From NCBI GenBank assembly GCA_009704425.1, contig WLEG01000076.1, positions 1-7,887 of the forward strand: 7,887 bases of DNA. The letters are read 5' to 3'. The DNA comes from Actinomycetota bacterium. Lineage in GTDB: Bacteria > Actinomycetota > Acidimicrobiia > Acidimicrobiales > Ilumatobacteraceae. Numbering within the stretch: the stretch's first letter is position 1; each line of letters begins with the position of its first letter. Below are positions 1 through 5,603 of this stretch, piece by piece. The notes beneath the pieces were generated by a model that worked only from the letters and a program-made list of their open reading frames with translations, searched no databases and was not told the origin of the DNA. The position numbers and the translations under genes are program-made.

Positions 1-470
1 GCACCGGCCTCACGCCCGTGGTTCACGATGGCCTGGGTGTAGCGGATGTTGTCGGTGTCGGCGTGACTCTGCAGACGCTGCTTCAACGTGACCATCATCT
101 CGGCGCAGGCCTCGTCGCTGAACACCTCGATGCCGGCCTTGTGGTCGCGGGTGAACACGAACACTTCGTGTGTTCCGCTGGCTTCGGCCATCACGTGGAC
201 CGGACCGAGGTTGCGCACCGCGAGCGAGTCGTCACCGTCGAACGCGGGGAAGAGGTTGGGGATGACGCGCATGCGCCAGTGGCTCTCGGGGCCGACGGAG
301 GCCAGCGTGGGAAGTGACGCATCCTCGTTGCCGGGGCAGAAGGGACACGGACGCGTGGGGCCGGATTCGACGGTGGGAACGCGCGTGGCGAAATCGGTGG
401 GGCGCATGGCCCGTTCGGCGACGATGGTGACCCAGCGGCCGGTGAGGGGATTCAGACGTAGTTGACTCAC
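1..470 (-). CDS. galT: Galactose-1-phosphate uridylyltransferase, N-terminal part (runs off the left edge)
   Basis: GalT transfers UMP from UDP-glucose to galactose-1-phosphate in the Leloir pathway of galactose use, in the cytosol. Translating the minus strand from the GTG at 470-468 gives 156 complete residues before the window edge. Recognisable family features, in order, are an opening LRLNPLTGRWVTIVAERA (residues 4-21), a zinc-ligand pair CPFCPGNE (Cys42 and Cys45), RVIPNLFPAF (68-77), HEVFVFTRDH (101-110) and NHGREAG (150-156). The catalytic HPH motif would lie beyond the window. The GTG is the only good start: an in-frame TAA lies at 505-507, with no ATG or other GTG between. A -10-like TATCCT (480-485) lies just upstream. 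The gene follows the methyltransferase stop by 40 nt on the same strand, so it may be co-transcribed as well as having its own promoter. A related nucleotidyltransferase of the same fold is possible but less likely. Confidence 0.87.
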   Translation of the reverse strand, partial: MSQLRLNPLTGRWVTIVAERAMRPTDFATRVPTVESGPTRPCPFCPGNEDASLPTLASVGPESHWRMRVIPNLFPAFDGDDSLAVRNLGPVHVMAEASGTHEVFVFTRDHKAGIEVFSDEACAEMMVTLKQRLQSHADTDNIRYTQAIVNHGREAG

Positions 471-479
471 GGTGCTCTC

Positions 480-485
480 AGGATA
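480..485 (-). promoter_or_regulatory. Putative -10 box of galT (TATCCT)
   Basis: On the minus strand TATCCT is followed by 9 nt (GAGAGCACC) and then the GTG start of galT. A transcript starting at A473, 6 nt after the box, would carry only a 3-nt leader. GAGAG within this 9-nt stretch could alternatively act as a poor Shine-Dalgarno sequence from a more distant promoter. I see no convincing -35 hexamer at 16-18 bp. Confidence 0.4.
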
Positions 486-510
486 CGCAACGGGAGTGAC
501 GAATTACTTG

Positions 511-1254
511 TCATCGGGTGTACACCGAGACATGTGTCGGTGAATCCGCGACGAACGCCGATTTGGACATGTCCTCCCAGCGGTCGCGGAGTCGCAGACC
601 GGCCCGAACGGCCATCCGGTCCAGTTGGTCGGGGGACGAATATCGGATGCTCCACGGTCGCAGTCGCACACCACCGGATTCGGTGAACTCCACGAACTGA
701 CCGTCCACGCGTTGATCGTCGGGGTGGTGCACGTCGACGGACAGCACCACCCGGTCGGCGTGCATGGATCGGACTCCGACCGTTCCTCCGGCCTTGCGCT
801 GGGGATCGGGGACGACCGCTTCGATGATGAACGTCCCGACGTCGGTCAGTCGTGCGGCCACGGCCTCGAAGAGGTTCTGCTGACGCTCGGCGGACGGCAG
901 GCTGAAGACGGTGTTGTAGGCGATCAACACGGCGTCGAATCGACGATCGGGCTGGGAGTCGACCATGTCACCGAGAATCAGTTCGATCGGCCGATCGGGC
1001 ACCAGCCGACTCGCCTTGATTCGGCAGCGCTCCAACATGGCCGCGCTCGAATCGATGCCCACCACCGCGCACCCGGCACGGGCGAGGGGGATCGCCAATC
1101 GGCCGGTTCCGACGCCCAACTCGAGAACGCTTCCGCCCCGCGCCAACTCGGTGATCAGGTTCGTGGTGGCCTCCACGTCGCTGACGTCCTCGTACCAATC
1201 GTCGTAGACGTCGGCGAACGATTCACCGTAGGTCGAGTCGTCGAAACCCTTCAT
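511..1254 (-). CDS. Class I SAM-dependent methyltransferase, substrate unknown
   Basis: A 247-residue Rossmann-fold methyltransferase that would use S-adenosylmethionine. Visible motifs are the opening FDDSTYGESFADVYDDWYED (residues 4-23), the glycine-rich SAM loop VLELGVGTGRLAIPLA (43-58), the acidic end of strand 2 in GIDSS (Asp69 region), LILGDM (93-98) as the adenine-contacting motif, and FDAVLIAYNTVFSLP (106-120) for strand 4 and the following helix. The C-terminal part (about 140-247) is beta-rich and should set substrate choice. Nothing identifies the acceptor. I chose the ATG at 1254 because homologous openings begin near this point. The frame stays open to a GTG at 1344, which would add 30 low-similarity residues and overlap the start of the divergent cysteine desulfurase; GTGs at 1272 and 1269 are also possible. 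No strong ribosome site precedes any of them. The gene sits 40 nt upstream of galT, but no pathway link is evident. Confidence 0.85.
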   Translation of the reverse strand: MKGFDDSTYGESFADVYDDWYEDVSDVEATTNLITELARGGSVLELGVGTGRLAIPLARAGCAVVGIDSSAAMLERCRIKASRLVPDRPIELILGDMVDSQPDRRFDAVLIAYNTVFSLPSAERQQNLFEAVAARLTDVGTFIIEAVVPDPQRKAGGTVGVRSMHADRVVLSVDVHHPDDQRVDGQFVEFTESGGVRLRPWSIRYSSPDQLDRMAVRAGLRLRDRWEDMSKSAFVADSPTHVSVYTR

Positions 1255-1280
1255 GCGCGTCCAGTCCACCACGTCGTCGG

Positions 1281-1300
1281 ATCCGGCGGTGAATCCGGCG
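1281..1300. repeat. 8-bp direct repeat in the divergent promoter region
   Basis: ATCCGGCG occurs at 1281-1288 and again at 1293-1300, 12 bp apart start to start. It lies between the methyltransferase start and the cysteine desulfurase ATG, 20-40 bp upstream of the putative -10 of the latter. It could be a paired binding site, but such a short GC-rich repeat may well be chance, and it would be coding if the methyltransferase starts at 1344. Confidence 0.2.
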
Positions 1301-1321
1301 ACCGAGAGGCGGTGTCGGGGG

Positions 1322-1327
1322 TACTCT
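1322..1327 (+). promoter_or_regulatory. Putative leaderless promoter -10 box of the cysteine desulfurase gene (TACTCT)
   Basis: TACTCT fits the actinobacterial -10 consensus TANNNT and is followed by 6 nt (TCGGGG, 1328-1333), so the ATG at 1334 falls where transcription should begin. No purine-rich Shine-Dalgarno sequence is available at a usable distance, except the GGGG touching the ATG. A partial -35 (GCGACC, 1298-1303, sharing GAC with TTGACA) sits 18 bp upstream. Leaderless initiation is an inference from this geometry. Confidence 0.55.
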
Positions 1328-1333
1328 TCGGGG

Positions 1334-2482
1334 ATGGCCGGCACCGTGACCTACATGGATCACGCGGCCACCACGCCCATGCGCGCCTCGGCGATCGAGG
1401 CGATGATGCCGTTCCTCGACGGGGTGTACGCGAATCCCAGCGGGTCGCACCGTTTCGCCCGTCTGGCCCGCAAGTCGGTGGACGAGGCGCGCGACCTGAT
1501 CGCCTCCATCGTGGGGTGCAAGCCGGGTGAGGTGGTGTTCACCGGTTGCGGCACCGAGAGTGACAACGCCGCCATCATCGGGATCGTGCGTCGACACGGC
1601 GGAGTGGCCGTGTGCCCCGCCGCCGAGCATCATGCCGTGCTTCACTGCGTCGAGCATCTGCACGGCCGGGTGGTGGACGTCGACGCCAACGGTGCCGTCG
1701 ATCCGGACGCCCTGCGCGCGGCACTCGACGACACGGTCCGCAGCGTCTCGGTGATGGCCGTGAACAACGAGACCGGCGTCATCACCGACATGACGGTGGT
1801 GTCCGACCTGGTTCGACGTCACGCACCGAACGCCGTTCTGCACACCGACGCGGTTCAAGCCGCCTGCTGGATCGACCTACGACTGTTGTGGCCCCTCGTC
1901 GACAGCATGGCCATCAGCGCCCACAAGTTCGGTGGTCCCAAGGGAGTGGGTGCGCTGATCGTTCGCGAGGGCGTCACCTTCGAACCCGTCGTGCTCGGCG
2001 GCGGACAGGAACGTGATCGACGCAGCGGCACGCACAACGTGGCGGGCATCGTGGCCATGGCGGAGGCTCTGCGTGCCACCGACGCCGAACGCGAGCACGA
2101 GGTGGCTCGCATCTCCGCGTTGCGCGATCGGCTGTTGACCGGTTTGTCGGCCATCCCCGGCGTGCGCCGCACCGTCCCCGACGCGGTGTCGGTTCCGGGA
2201 GTGGTCCACGTGTGCATCTCCGACGTCGAGAGCGAATCCTTGTTGTACCTGCTCGACGAGGCCGACGTGTGTGCGTCGTCGGCGTCGGCGTGCGCCAGCG
2301 GAGCCATGGAACCGTCGCACGTCCTGCGGGCCATGGGAGTCGAGCGCGAATGGAGTGCGGGCGCTTTGCGGCTGTCGATGGGACACACCACCACGGAGGC
2401 CGACGTCGATCGCACCGTTCGCGTGGTCGCCGAGTCGGTCGAGCGCATACGCGCCGTCGCCGCCCGTCTGAAGCGTGGCTGA
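1334..2482 (+). CDS. iscS: Cysteine desulfurase (IscS/NifS family)
   Basis: A PLP enzyme of 382 residues, normal length for the family. It converts L-cysteine to alanine and carries the released sulfur as a persulfide on an active-site cysteine for tRNA thiolation and Fe-S assembly. The sequence opens YMDHAATTPM (residues 7-16), then ANPSGSH (33-39), GTESDN (73-78), the PLP-stacking histidine region AAEHHAV (96-102), NNETGV (144-149), and the Schiff-base lysine in SAHKFGGPKG (Lys198). RSGTHNV (230-236) is the phosphate-binding loop. The persulfide cysteine is Cys320 in SACASGAMEPSHVLRA, a short loop of the IscS type. The start at 1334 is chosen because YMDHAATTP normally lies within about 10 residues of the N-terminus; upstream in-frame codons to 1253 lack similarity and cross the divergent promoter region. 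mnmA follows after 36 nt, and the two proteins form a known sulfur-transfer pair. No separate Fe-S scaffold gene is present in the window. Confidence 0.95.
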   Translation: MAGTVTYMDHAATTPMRASAIEAMMPFLDGVYANPSGSHRFARLARKSVDEARDLIASIVGCKPGEVVFTGCGTESDNAAIIGIVRRHGGVAVCPAAEHHAVLHCVEHLHGRVVDVDANGAVDPDALRAALDDTVRSVSVMAVNNETGVITDMTVVSDLVRRHAPNAVLHTDAVQAACWIDLRLLWPLVDSMAISAHKFGGPKGVGALIVREGVTFEPVVLGGGQERDRRSGTHNVAGIVAMAEALRATDAEREHEVARISALRDRLLTGLSAIPGVRRTVPDAVSVPGVVHVCISDVESESLLYLLDEADVCASSASACASGAMEPSHVLRAMGVEREWSAGALRLSMGHTTTEADVDRTVRVVAESVERIRAVAARLKRG

Positions 2483-2505
2483 TCCCAACCACATTCGTCC
2501 CGCCG

Positions 2506-2511
2506 TAGCCT
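2506..2511 (+). promoter_or_regulatory. Putative leaderless promoter -10 box of mnmA (TAGCCT)
   Basis: TAGCCT matches TANNNT and is separated by 7 nt (GCGAACC) from the mnmA ATG at 2519. There is no Shine-Dalgarno sequence in front of the ATG. It lies in the 36-nt gap after the cysteine desulfurase stop, so mnmA may be transcribed on its own as well as by read-through. I see no recognisable -35. Confidence 0.52.
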
Positions 2512-2518
2512 GCGAACC

Positions 2519-3625
2519 ATGAAGGTGCTCATCGCCATGTCCGGAGGGGTCGATTCGTCGGTCGCCGCCGCTCTGCTCGTGGAGCAGGGGCACGACGTGG
2601 TCGGTGTCACCATGCGTCTGTGGGGTGGCGAGAGCGACACCGGATGCTGCAGCGTCAGCGACGTCGACGACGCGCGCCGGGTGGCTCAGCAGATCGGCAT
2701 CGACCATCTGGTCTTCAACTTCACCGACGAGTTCCATCGCAACGTGGTCGAGCCCTACGTGAACGATCATGCGGTGGGTGTCACCCCGAATCCGTGCATC
2801 GAGTGCAATCGCCATCTCAAGTTCGATCGTCTGCACGAACGTGCTCTCGTCCTGGGTTTCGATGCGGTGGCCACCGGTCATCACGCGCGCGTGGTCGAGC
2901 GCGACGGCGTGTTCCGTCTCGCGCGGGGGCACGACGCGGCCAAGGACCAGAGCTACGTGGTGCACATGCTGGATCAACGGCAGTTGTCCCGCACGATGTT
3001 CCCGGTGGGGGAGATGAACAAAGCCGACGTGCGCGCTCACGCCGAACGACTCGGCTTGCGCACCGCCGGCAAGCCCGACAGTCAGGACGTCTGTTTCATC
3101 ACCACCACGAAGGACGACGACGGCCGATCCGGACGTTCGGCATTTCTGTCCCGACGAATTCCGTTGCACGTCGCCGAGATCGTGGACGTCGCCGGCGAAC
3201 GCATCGGTGAGGTGGAAGCGGTCGAGATGGTCACGCTCGGTCAGCGACGTGGCGTCGGTGGAGGTGGCGGTACCAAGCGTTTCGTGGTGGATGTCGACGT
3301 TCCCGGTCGTCGTGTTGTGGTGGGCCCGGAAGCGATGTTGCTCACCGAGACCGAGCTGGTGGGTCAGATGTCGTGGAGTTCGTTCGTCGTCTTCGGAACG
3401 GTGCGCGTGCAGTGCAGCGCCCACGGGGAGGCGAACCTCGCCACCGTCGAGCCCGACGACGGCGGTGTGGTGGTGCGGTGGCGGGAACCGCAACGACGCA
3501 TCTCGCCCGGTCAGAGCGCCGTGTTCTACGACGAGGCGGGCGAGGTGGTGTTGGGTGGCGGCGTGGTCATCTCGCCCAGGGTTCGTCCCGGTCTCGAGGG
3601 ACACACGGTCATCGACTTCACGTGA
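2519..3625 (+). CDS. mnmA: tRNA-specific 2-thiouridylase MnmA
   Basis: MnmA adenylates U34 of tRNA(Lys), tRNA(Glu) and tRNA(Gln) with ATP and then inserts sulfur to make 2-thiouridine, in the cytosol. The protein has 368 residues, typical for the family. Features in order are the PP-loop SGGVDSS (8-14), the motif MRLWGG with GCCS (32-45), the catalytic nucleophile Cys93 in TPNPCIECNR, ATGHHARV (118-125), the KDQSYVVHML segment (142-151), and the persulfide-accepting Cys192 in SQDVCFI. The central domain has GQRRGVG (241-247), followed by a run of glycines, and the C-terminal beta-barrel ends with SPGQSAVFYDEAGEVVLGGG (329-348). All catalytic residues are present. The upstream cysteine desulfurase is the probable sulfur donor. 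The last 100 bp (3526-3625) overlap the 3' end of the convergent membrane protein gene. Confidence 0.96.
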   Translation: MKVLIAMSGGVDSSVAAALLVEQGHDVVGVTMRLWGGESDTGCCSVSDVDDARRVAQQIGIDHLVFNFTDEFHRNVVEPYVNDHAVGVTPNPCIECNRHLKFDRLHERALVLGFDAVATGHHARVVERDGVFRLARGHDAAKDQSYVVHMLDQRQLSRTMFPVGEMNKADVRAHAERLGLRTAGKPDSQDVCFITTTKDDDGRSGRSAFLSRRIPLHVAEIVDVAGERIGEVEAVEMVTLGQRRGVGGGGGTKRFVVDVDVPGRRVVVGPEAMLLTETELVGQMSWSSFVVFGTVRVQCSAHGEANLATVEPDDGGVVVRWREPQRRISPGQSAVFYDEAGEVVLGGGVVISPRVRPGLEGHTVIDFT

Positions 3626-4431
3626 ATCGCCCTGCCACCGGGATCGGTGCGCGTGGCGGCCAGGACGACGGTCTCGAAGTCGGCCAACGTGACGCGTAGC
3701 GCGGCGCCACGACAGCCTCCGGTGAGGTCGGCGGCGTCGGTGTCTGCCAACGTCACCATGTCCACGGCCCGCACGTTGGCGGCCAGGAACATGGCGGTCT
3801 CGGCCAACACCACGTGGTCGTGAATCACCAGACCGGCCGGCACCTGCACGAACCAGCGTCGCGAATACCGGTGGAAGCGCTCGGGGAGGAGCGACGACAG
3901 CGTGATCGCCGTGACGCCGAGGACCACCGCCACCACCCAACGTCGGTCGATCGCGAACAGCGCGGTGGCGACGATCGTCGACATCCAAACGGCCCAGGCG
4001 AGCACCTGGATGACGATCATCGCCGGAGGACACCGCAAGAGGTGTCGGCGTTCGTCGCCGTACGCGGACAGCTGGACGAACGAATCACCGACGTCGGCGC
4101 TGAAGACGAGGAGCGTGGCCACGATCGTGACGACCAGCGCGACGAGGGCCGCGACGTCGCCGTCGTTCGCCACCACGAGCGCGGTGCACACGATCGAGGT
4201 GGGACAGGAGAGACGTACCGCGGTGAGCGAGATGCTCGATGGCACGAGAACGCACAGCAAACAGACCGCCCACGACACCCACAACGCGATGCTCGTGACG
4301 AGACGCGCCCCGTTCGACCACTCGTCGAGCGTCGCACCACACAACGGTGCCACCACTCCGCACGCGACAACCGCCGCGCGCATGCACCACAAGACGACGT
4401 TCGAACGTCGTGGGTCGCGCGTTCCGGTCAT
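3526..4431 (-). CDS. Conserved actinobacterial-type multi-pass membrane protein, function unknown
   Basis: A 301-residue protein from the ATG at 4431. Hydrophobic stretches near residues 12-33, 44-66, 92-111, 137-160 and 164-182, with a possible further one near 78-88, suggest five or six membrane segments. They are followed by a soluble C-terminal part (about 183-290) starting LLPERFHRYSRRWFVQVPAG, then LVIHDHVVLAETAMF, DTDAADLTGG and CPSRPGRTL. This arrangement of a basic stretch after the last helix and a beta-rich domain with VPAGLVIHD recalls bacterial PH-like membrane proteins, a tentative comparison from memory. The final 13 residues are low-complexity (TTPPPNTTSPASS). The frame is open further upstream to 4620, but that part crosses the divergent promoter and the MetE-like gene and has no hydrophobic character, so I reject it. 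A GTG at 4437 is an alternative start. The gene is convergent with mnmA (100-bp overlap) and divergent from the MetE-like gene. No function can be assigned. Confidence 0.8.
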   Translation of the reverse strand: MTGTRDPRRSNVVLWCMRAAVVACGVVAPLCGATLDEWSNGARLVTSIALWVSWAVCLLCVLVPSSISLTAVRLSCPTSIVCTALVVANDGDVAALVALVVTIVATLLVFSADVGDSFVQLSAYGDERRHLLRCPPAMIVIQVLAWAVWMSTIVATALFAIDRRWVVAVVLGVTAITLSSLLPERFHRYSRRWFVQVPAGLVIHDHVVLAETAMFLAANVRAVDMVTLADTDAADLTGGCRGAALRVTLADFETVVLAATRTDPGGRAIHVKSMTVCPSRPGRTLGEMTTPPPNTTSPASS

Positions 4432-4441
4432 GCCCACAGCG

Positions 4442-4468
4442 TTACCGATGGGACCAAGGTCCCGGTAA
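4442..4468. promoter_or_regulatory. Compound inverted repeat in the divergent promoter region (possible operator)
   Basis: Inner arms GGGACC (4450-4455) and GGTCCC (4458-4463) are perfect complements around a central AA. Outer arms TTACC (4442-4446) and GGTAA (4464-4468) are also perfect complements, but three extra bases (GAT, 4447-4449) sit on the left side only. The element covers the -10 region expected for the minus-strand membrane protein gene (TAACGC, 4444-4439, 7 nt from its ATG) and lies about 90 bp upstream of the MetE-like start. Placement over a promoter core suits a repressor site. Folded as RNA, the inner arms could form a 5-bp stem with a CAAG loop. Confidence 0.4.
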
Positions 4469-4542
4469 TTGGAGACCGGCGAACTCCCGAGGGCGGTGCG
4501 CTCGATTGTGGCGCGGCGAGGGTCGCCTGCTACGAAAGTGTC

Positions 4543-4548
4543 GAGGGG
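4543..4548 (+). promoter_or_regulatory. Ribosome binding site of the MetE-like gene
   Basis: GAGGGG lies 6 nt before the ATG at 4555 and is the clearest Shine-Dalgarno-like sequence in the window. It favours 4555 over the in-frame ATG at 4561. It sets this gene apart from cysteine desulfurase, mnmA and ligA, which lack one. An off-consensus -10 (TACGAA, 4531-4536) lies just upstream. Confidence 0.5.
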
Positions 4549-4554
4549 ACGGAC

Positions 4555-5568
4555 ATGACGATGGCGGCGACGACATATCTGACCGGTGGTATCGCCACCG
4601 GGGTGGGCAGTCTTCCGCATCGTGACGCCCGTGCCGCCGCCGAGTTCGCCTTGGTCACCACCCCGGACCTTCCCGCGATTCCGTCGCTACCGAAGCGTTC
4701 CCCCGCGGAATCCATGATCGCTCAGGCGGTGGTGGGCATCCGGGGGATCAGCGTCGGCCAGTACGGCTCCATCGTGGTCGACGTGCCGCGCGTCGATCCC
4801 TTCGCGCCGGTCGACACGGATCTCCAACACGACGCCTTCGTGGGCTTGCGCACCTTCCTGGAGGTCGCCGCGGGTCGGACGGCCCCGATCAAGTGGCAGT
4901 TCACAGGACCGGTGACCCTCGGTTTGTCCCTGATGCGCGCGGGCGTTCCCGTGCACTTGGCGTTCGACGTCGCGGTCCGCGCGGTTCGCTCCCATGTGCG
5001 CAGCATCCACGAACACGTCGCGGCCGCGCTGCCCGATGCCCCGCAAGTGGTGTTCATCGACGAGCCGATGATCGGCGACATCATGGACGAGTCGTTCCCC
5101 ATCGCACCCGACACCGCGATCGATCTGATGTCGGGGGCCATGGCCGCGGTCGAACGCGACTGCCTGGTCGGTCTGCACAGCTGCGCCCACGTGGATCTCG
5201 CACCCTTGCTCGCGGCCGGTCCGGCGGTGTTGAGCGTGCCCGTGTCCGAGTCGCTCGTCGATGCCGCCTCGGCGTTGGCGGGTTTCCTCGACAAGGGCGG
5301 TCTGGTGGCGTGGGGCGTCATCGCCACCGACGGACCGATGATGAACAGCGCCGAGCGCGCGTGGAAGCGACTCGCCGGCGTGTGGTGCGGACTCGTGCAG
5401 AACGGATGCGACGCGATGAAGTTGCGTCAGCAGTCTCTGGTCACGCCGGCCTGCGGACTGGCCTTGCACACCGAGGAGAACGCCGCGTCCATCATGGGTC
5501 GGGTTGTCGACATCGGTGAACGCGTGCGCACGCAGGCGATTGCCACGCGACTCACCGTCGGTGCCTGA
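4555..5568 (+). CDS. MetE C-terminal-domain-like zinc protein (cobalamin-independent methionine synthase family)
   Basis: A 337-residue protein of the UROD/MetE-like superfamily, corresponding to the catalytic C-terminal barrel of MetE without its N-terminal half. Visible features are the opening GVGSLPH (residues 16-22), QFTGPVTLGLSL (115-126), the substrate-loop motif FIDEP (167-171), the first zinc-ligand pair His208 and Cys210 in GLHSCAHVDL, Glu232 in VSESLVDAA as the candidate third ligand, and Cys300 in TPACGLAL as the fourth. These match the His-x-Cys, Glu, Cys set of MetE, so thiol-zinc activation is probably retained. True MetE needs its N-terminal half for folate binding, so this protein may use another methyl donor or another thiol substrate; short MetE homologues of some archaea accept methyl groups from methylcobamides. 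It lies 35 nt before ligA. The start at 4555 is supported by GAGGGG; an open frame back to 3814 is antisense to the membrane protein gene. Confidence 0.85.
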   Translation: MTMAATTYLTGGIATGVGSLPHRDARAAAEFALVTTPDLPAIPSLPKRSPAESMIAQAVVGIRGISVGQYGSIVVDVPRVDPFAPVDTDLQHDAFVGLRTFLEVAAGRTAPIKWQFTGPVTLGLSLMRAGVPVHLAFDVAVRAVRSHVRSIHEHVAAALPDAPQVVFIDEPMIGDIMDESFPIAPDTAIDLMSGAMAAVERDCLVGLHSCAHVDLAPLLAAGPAVLSVPVSESLVDAASALAGFLDKGGLVAWGVIATDGPMMNSAERAWKRLAGVWCGLVQNGCDAMKLRQQSLVTPACGLALHTEENAASIMGRVVDIGERVRTQAIATRLTVGA

Positions 5569-5591
5569 GGTTCGCTCTCGCACCCCTGATC

Positions 5592-5597
5592 TACAAT
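5592..5597 (+). promoter_or_regulatory. Putative leaderless promoter -10 box of ligA (TACAAT)
   Basis: TACAAT, one base from the TATAAT consensus, is followed by 6 nt (CTGACC) and then the ligA ATG at 5604. No Shine-Dalgarno sequence is present. It is the strongest -10 match in the window and lies in the 35-nt gap after the MetE-like stop. A -35 is not clear; TTCGCT at 5571-5576 is spaced only 15 bp. Confidence 0.6.
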
Positions 5598-5603
5598 CTG
5601 ACC

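Noticed and set aside
18..465. Two plus-strand open frames in the first 465 bp
   Set aside because: The minus strand here encodes clear GalT motifs, so these are shadows.
625..1530. 301-codon plus-strand open frame over the methyltransferase and the start of cysteine desulfurase
   Set aside because: It is antisense to the methyltransferase SAM-binding core and out of frame with cysteine desulfurase; no domain is visible.
3250..3275. Glycine run after GQRRGVG in MnmA as a possible frameshift or repeat expansion
   Set aside because: The reading frame continues into normal MnmA sequence and the catalytic motifs lie on both sides in the same frame; it looks like a tolerated loop variant.
1877..4033. 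718-codon open frame on the minus strand opposite cysteine desulfurase and mnmA
   Set aside because: It is antisense to two firmly identified enzymes, is rich in His, Arg, Asp and Gly with no recognisable domain, and is the usual stop-free shadow produced by GC-rich third codon positions.
3814..4554. N-terminal extension of the MetE-like gene back to 3814
   Set aside because: The extra 247 residues are antisense to the membrane protein gene and strongly charged, with no similarity; GAGGGG and the family opening GVGSLPH support 4555.
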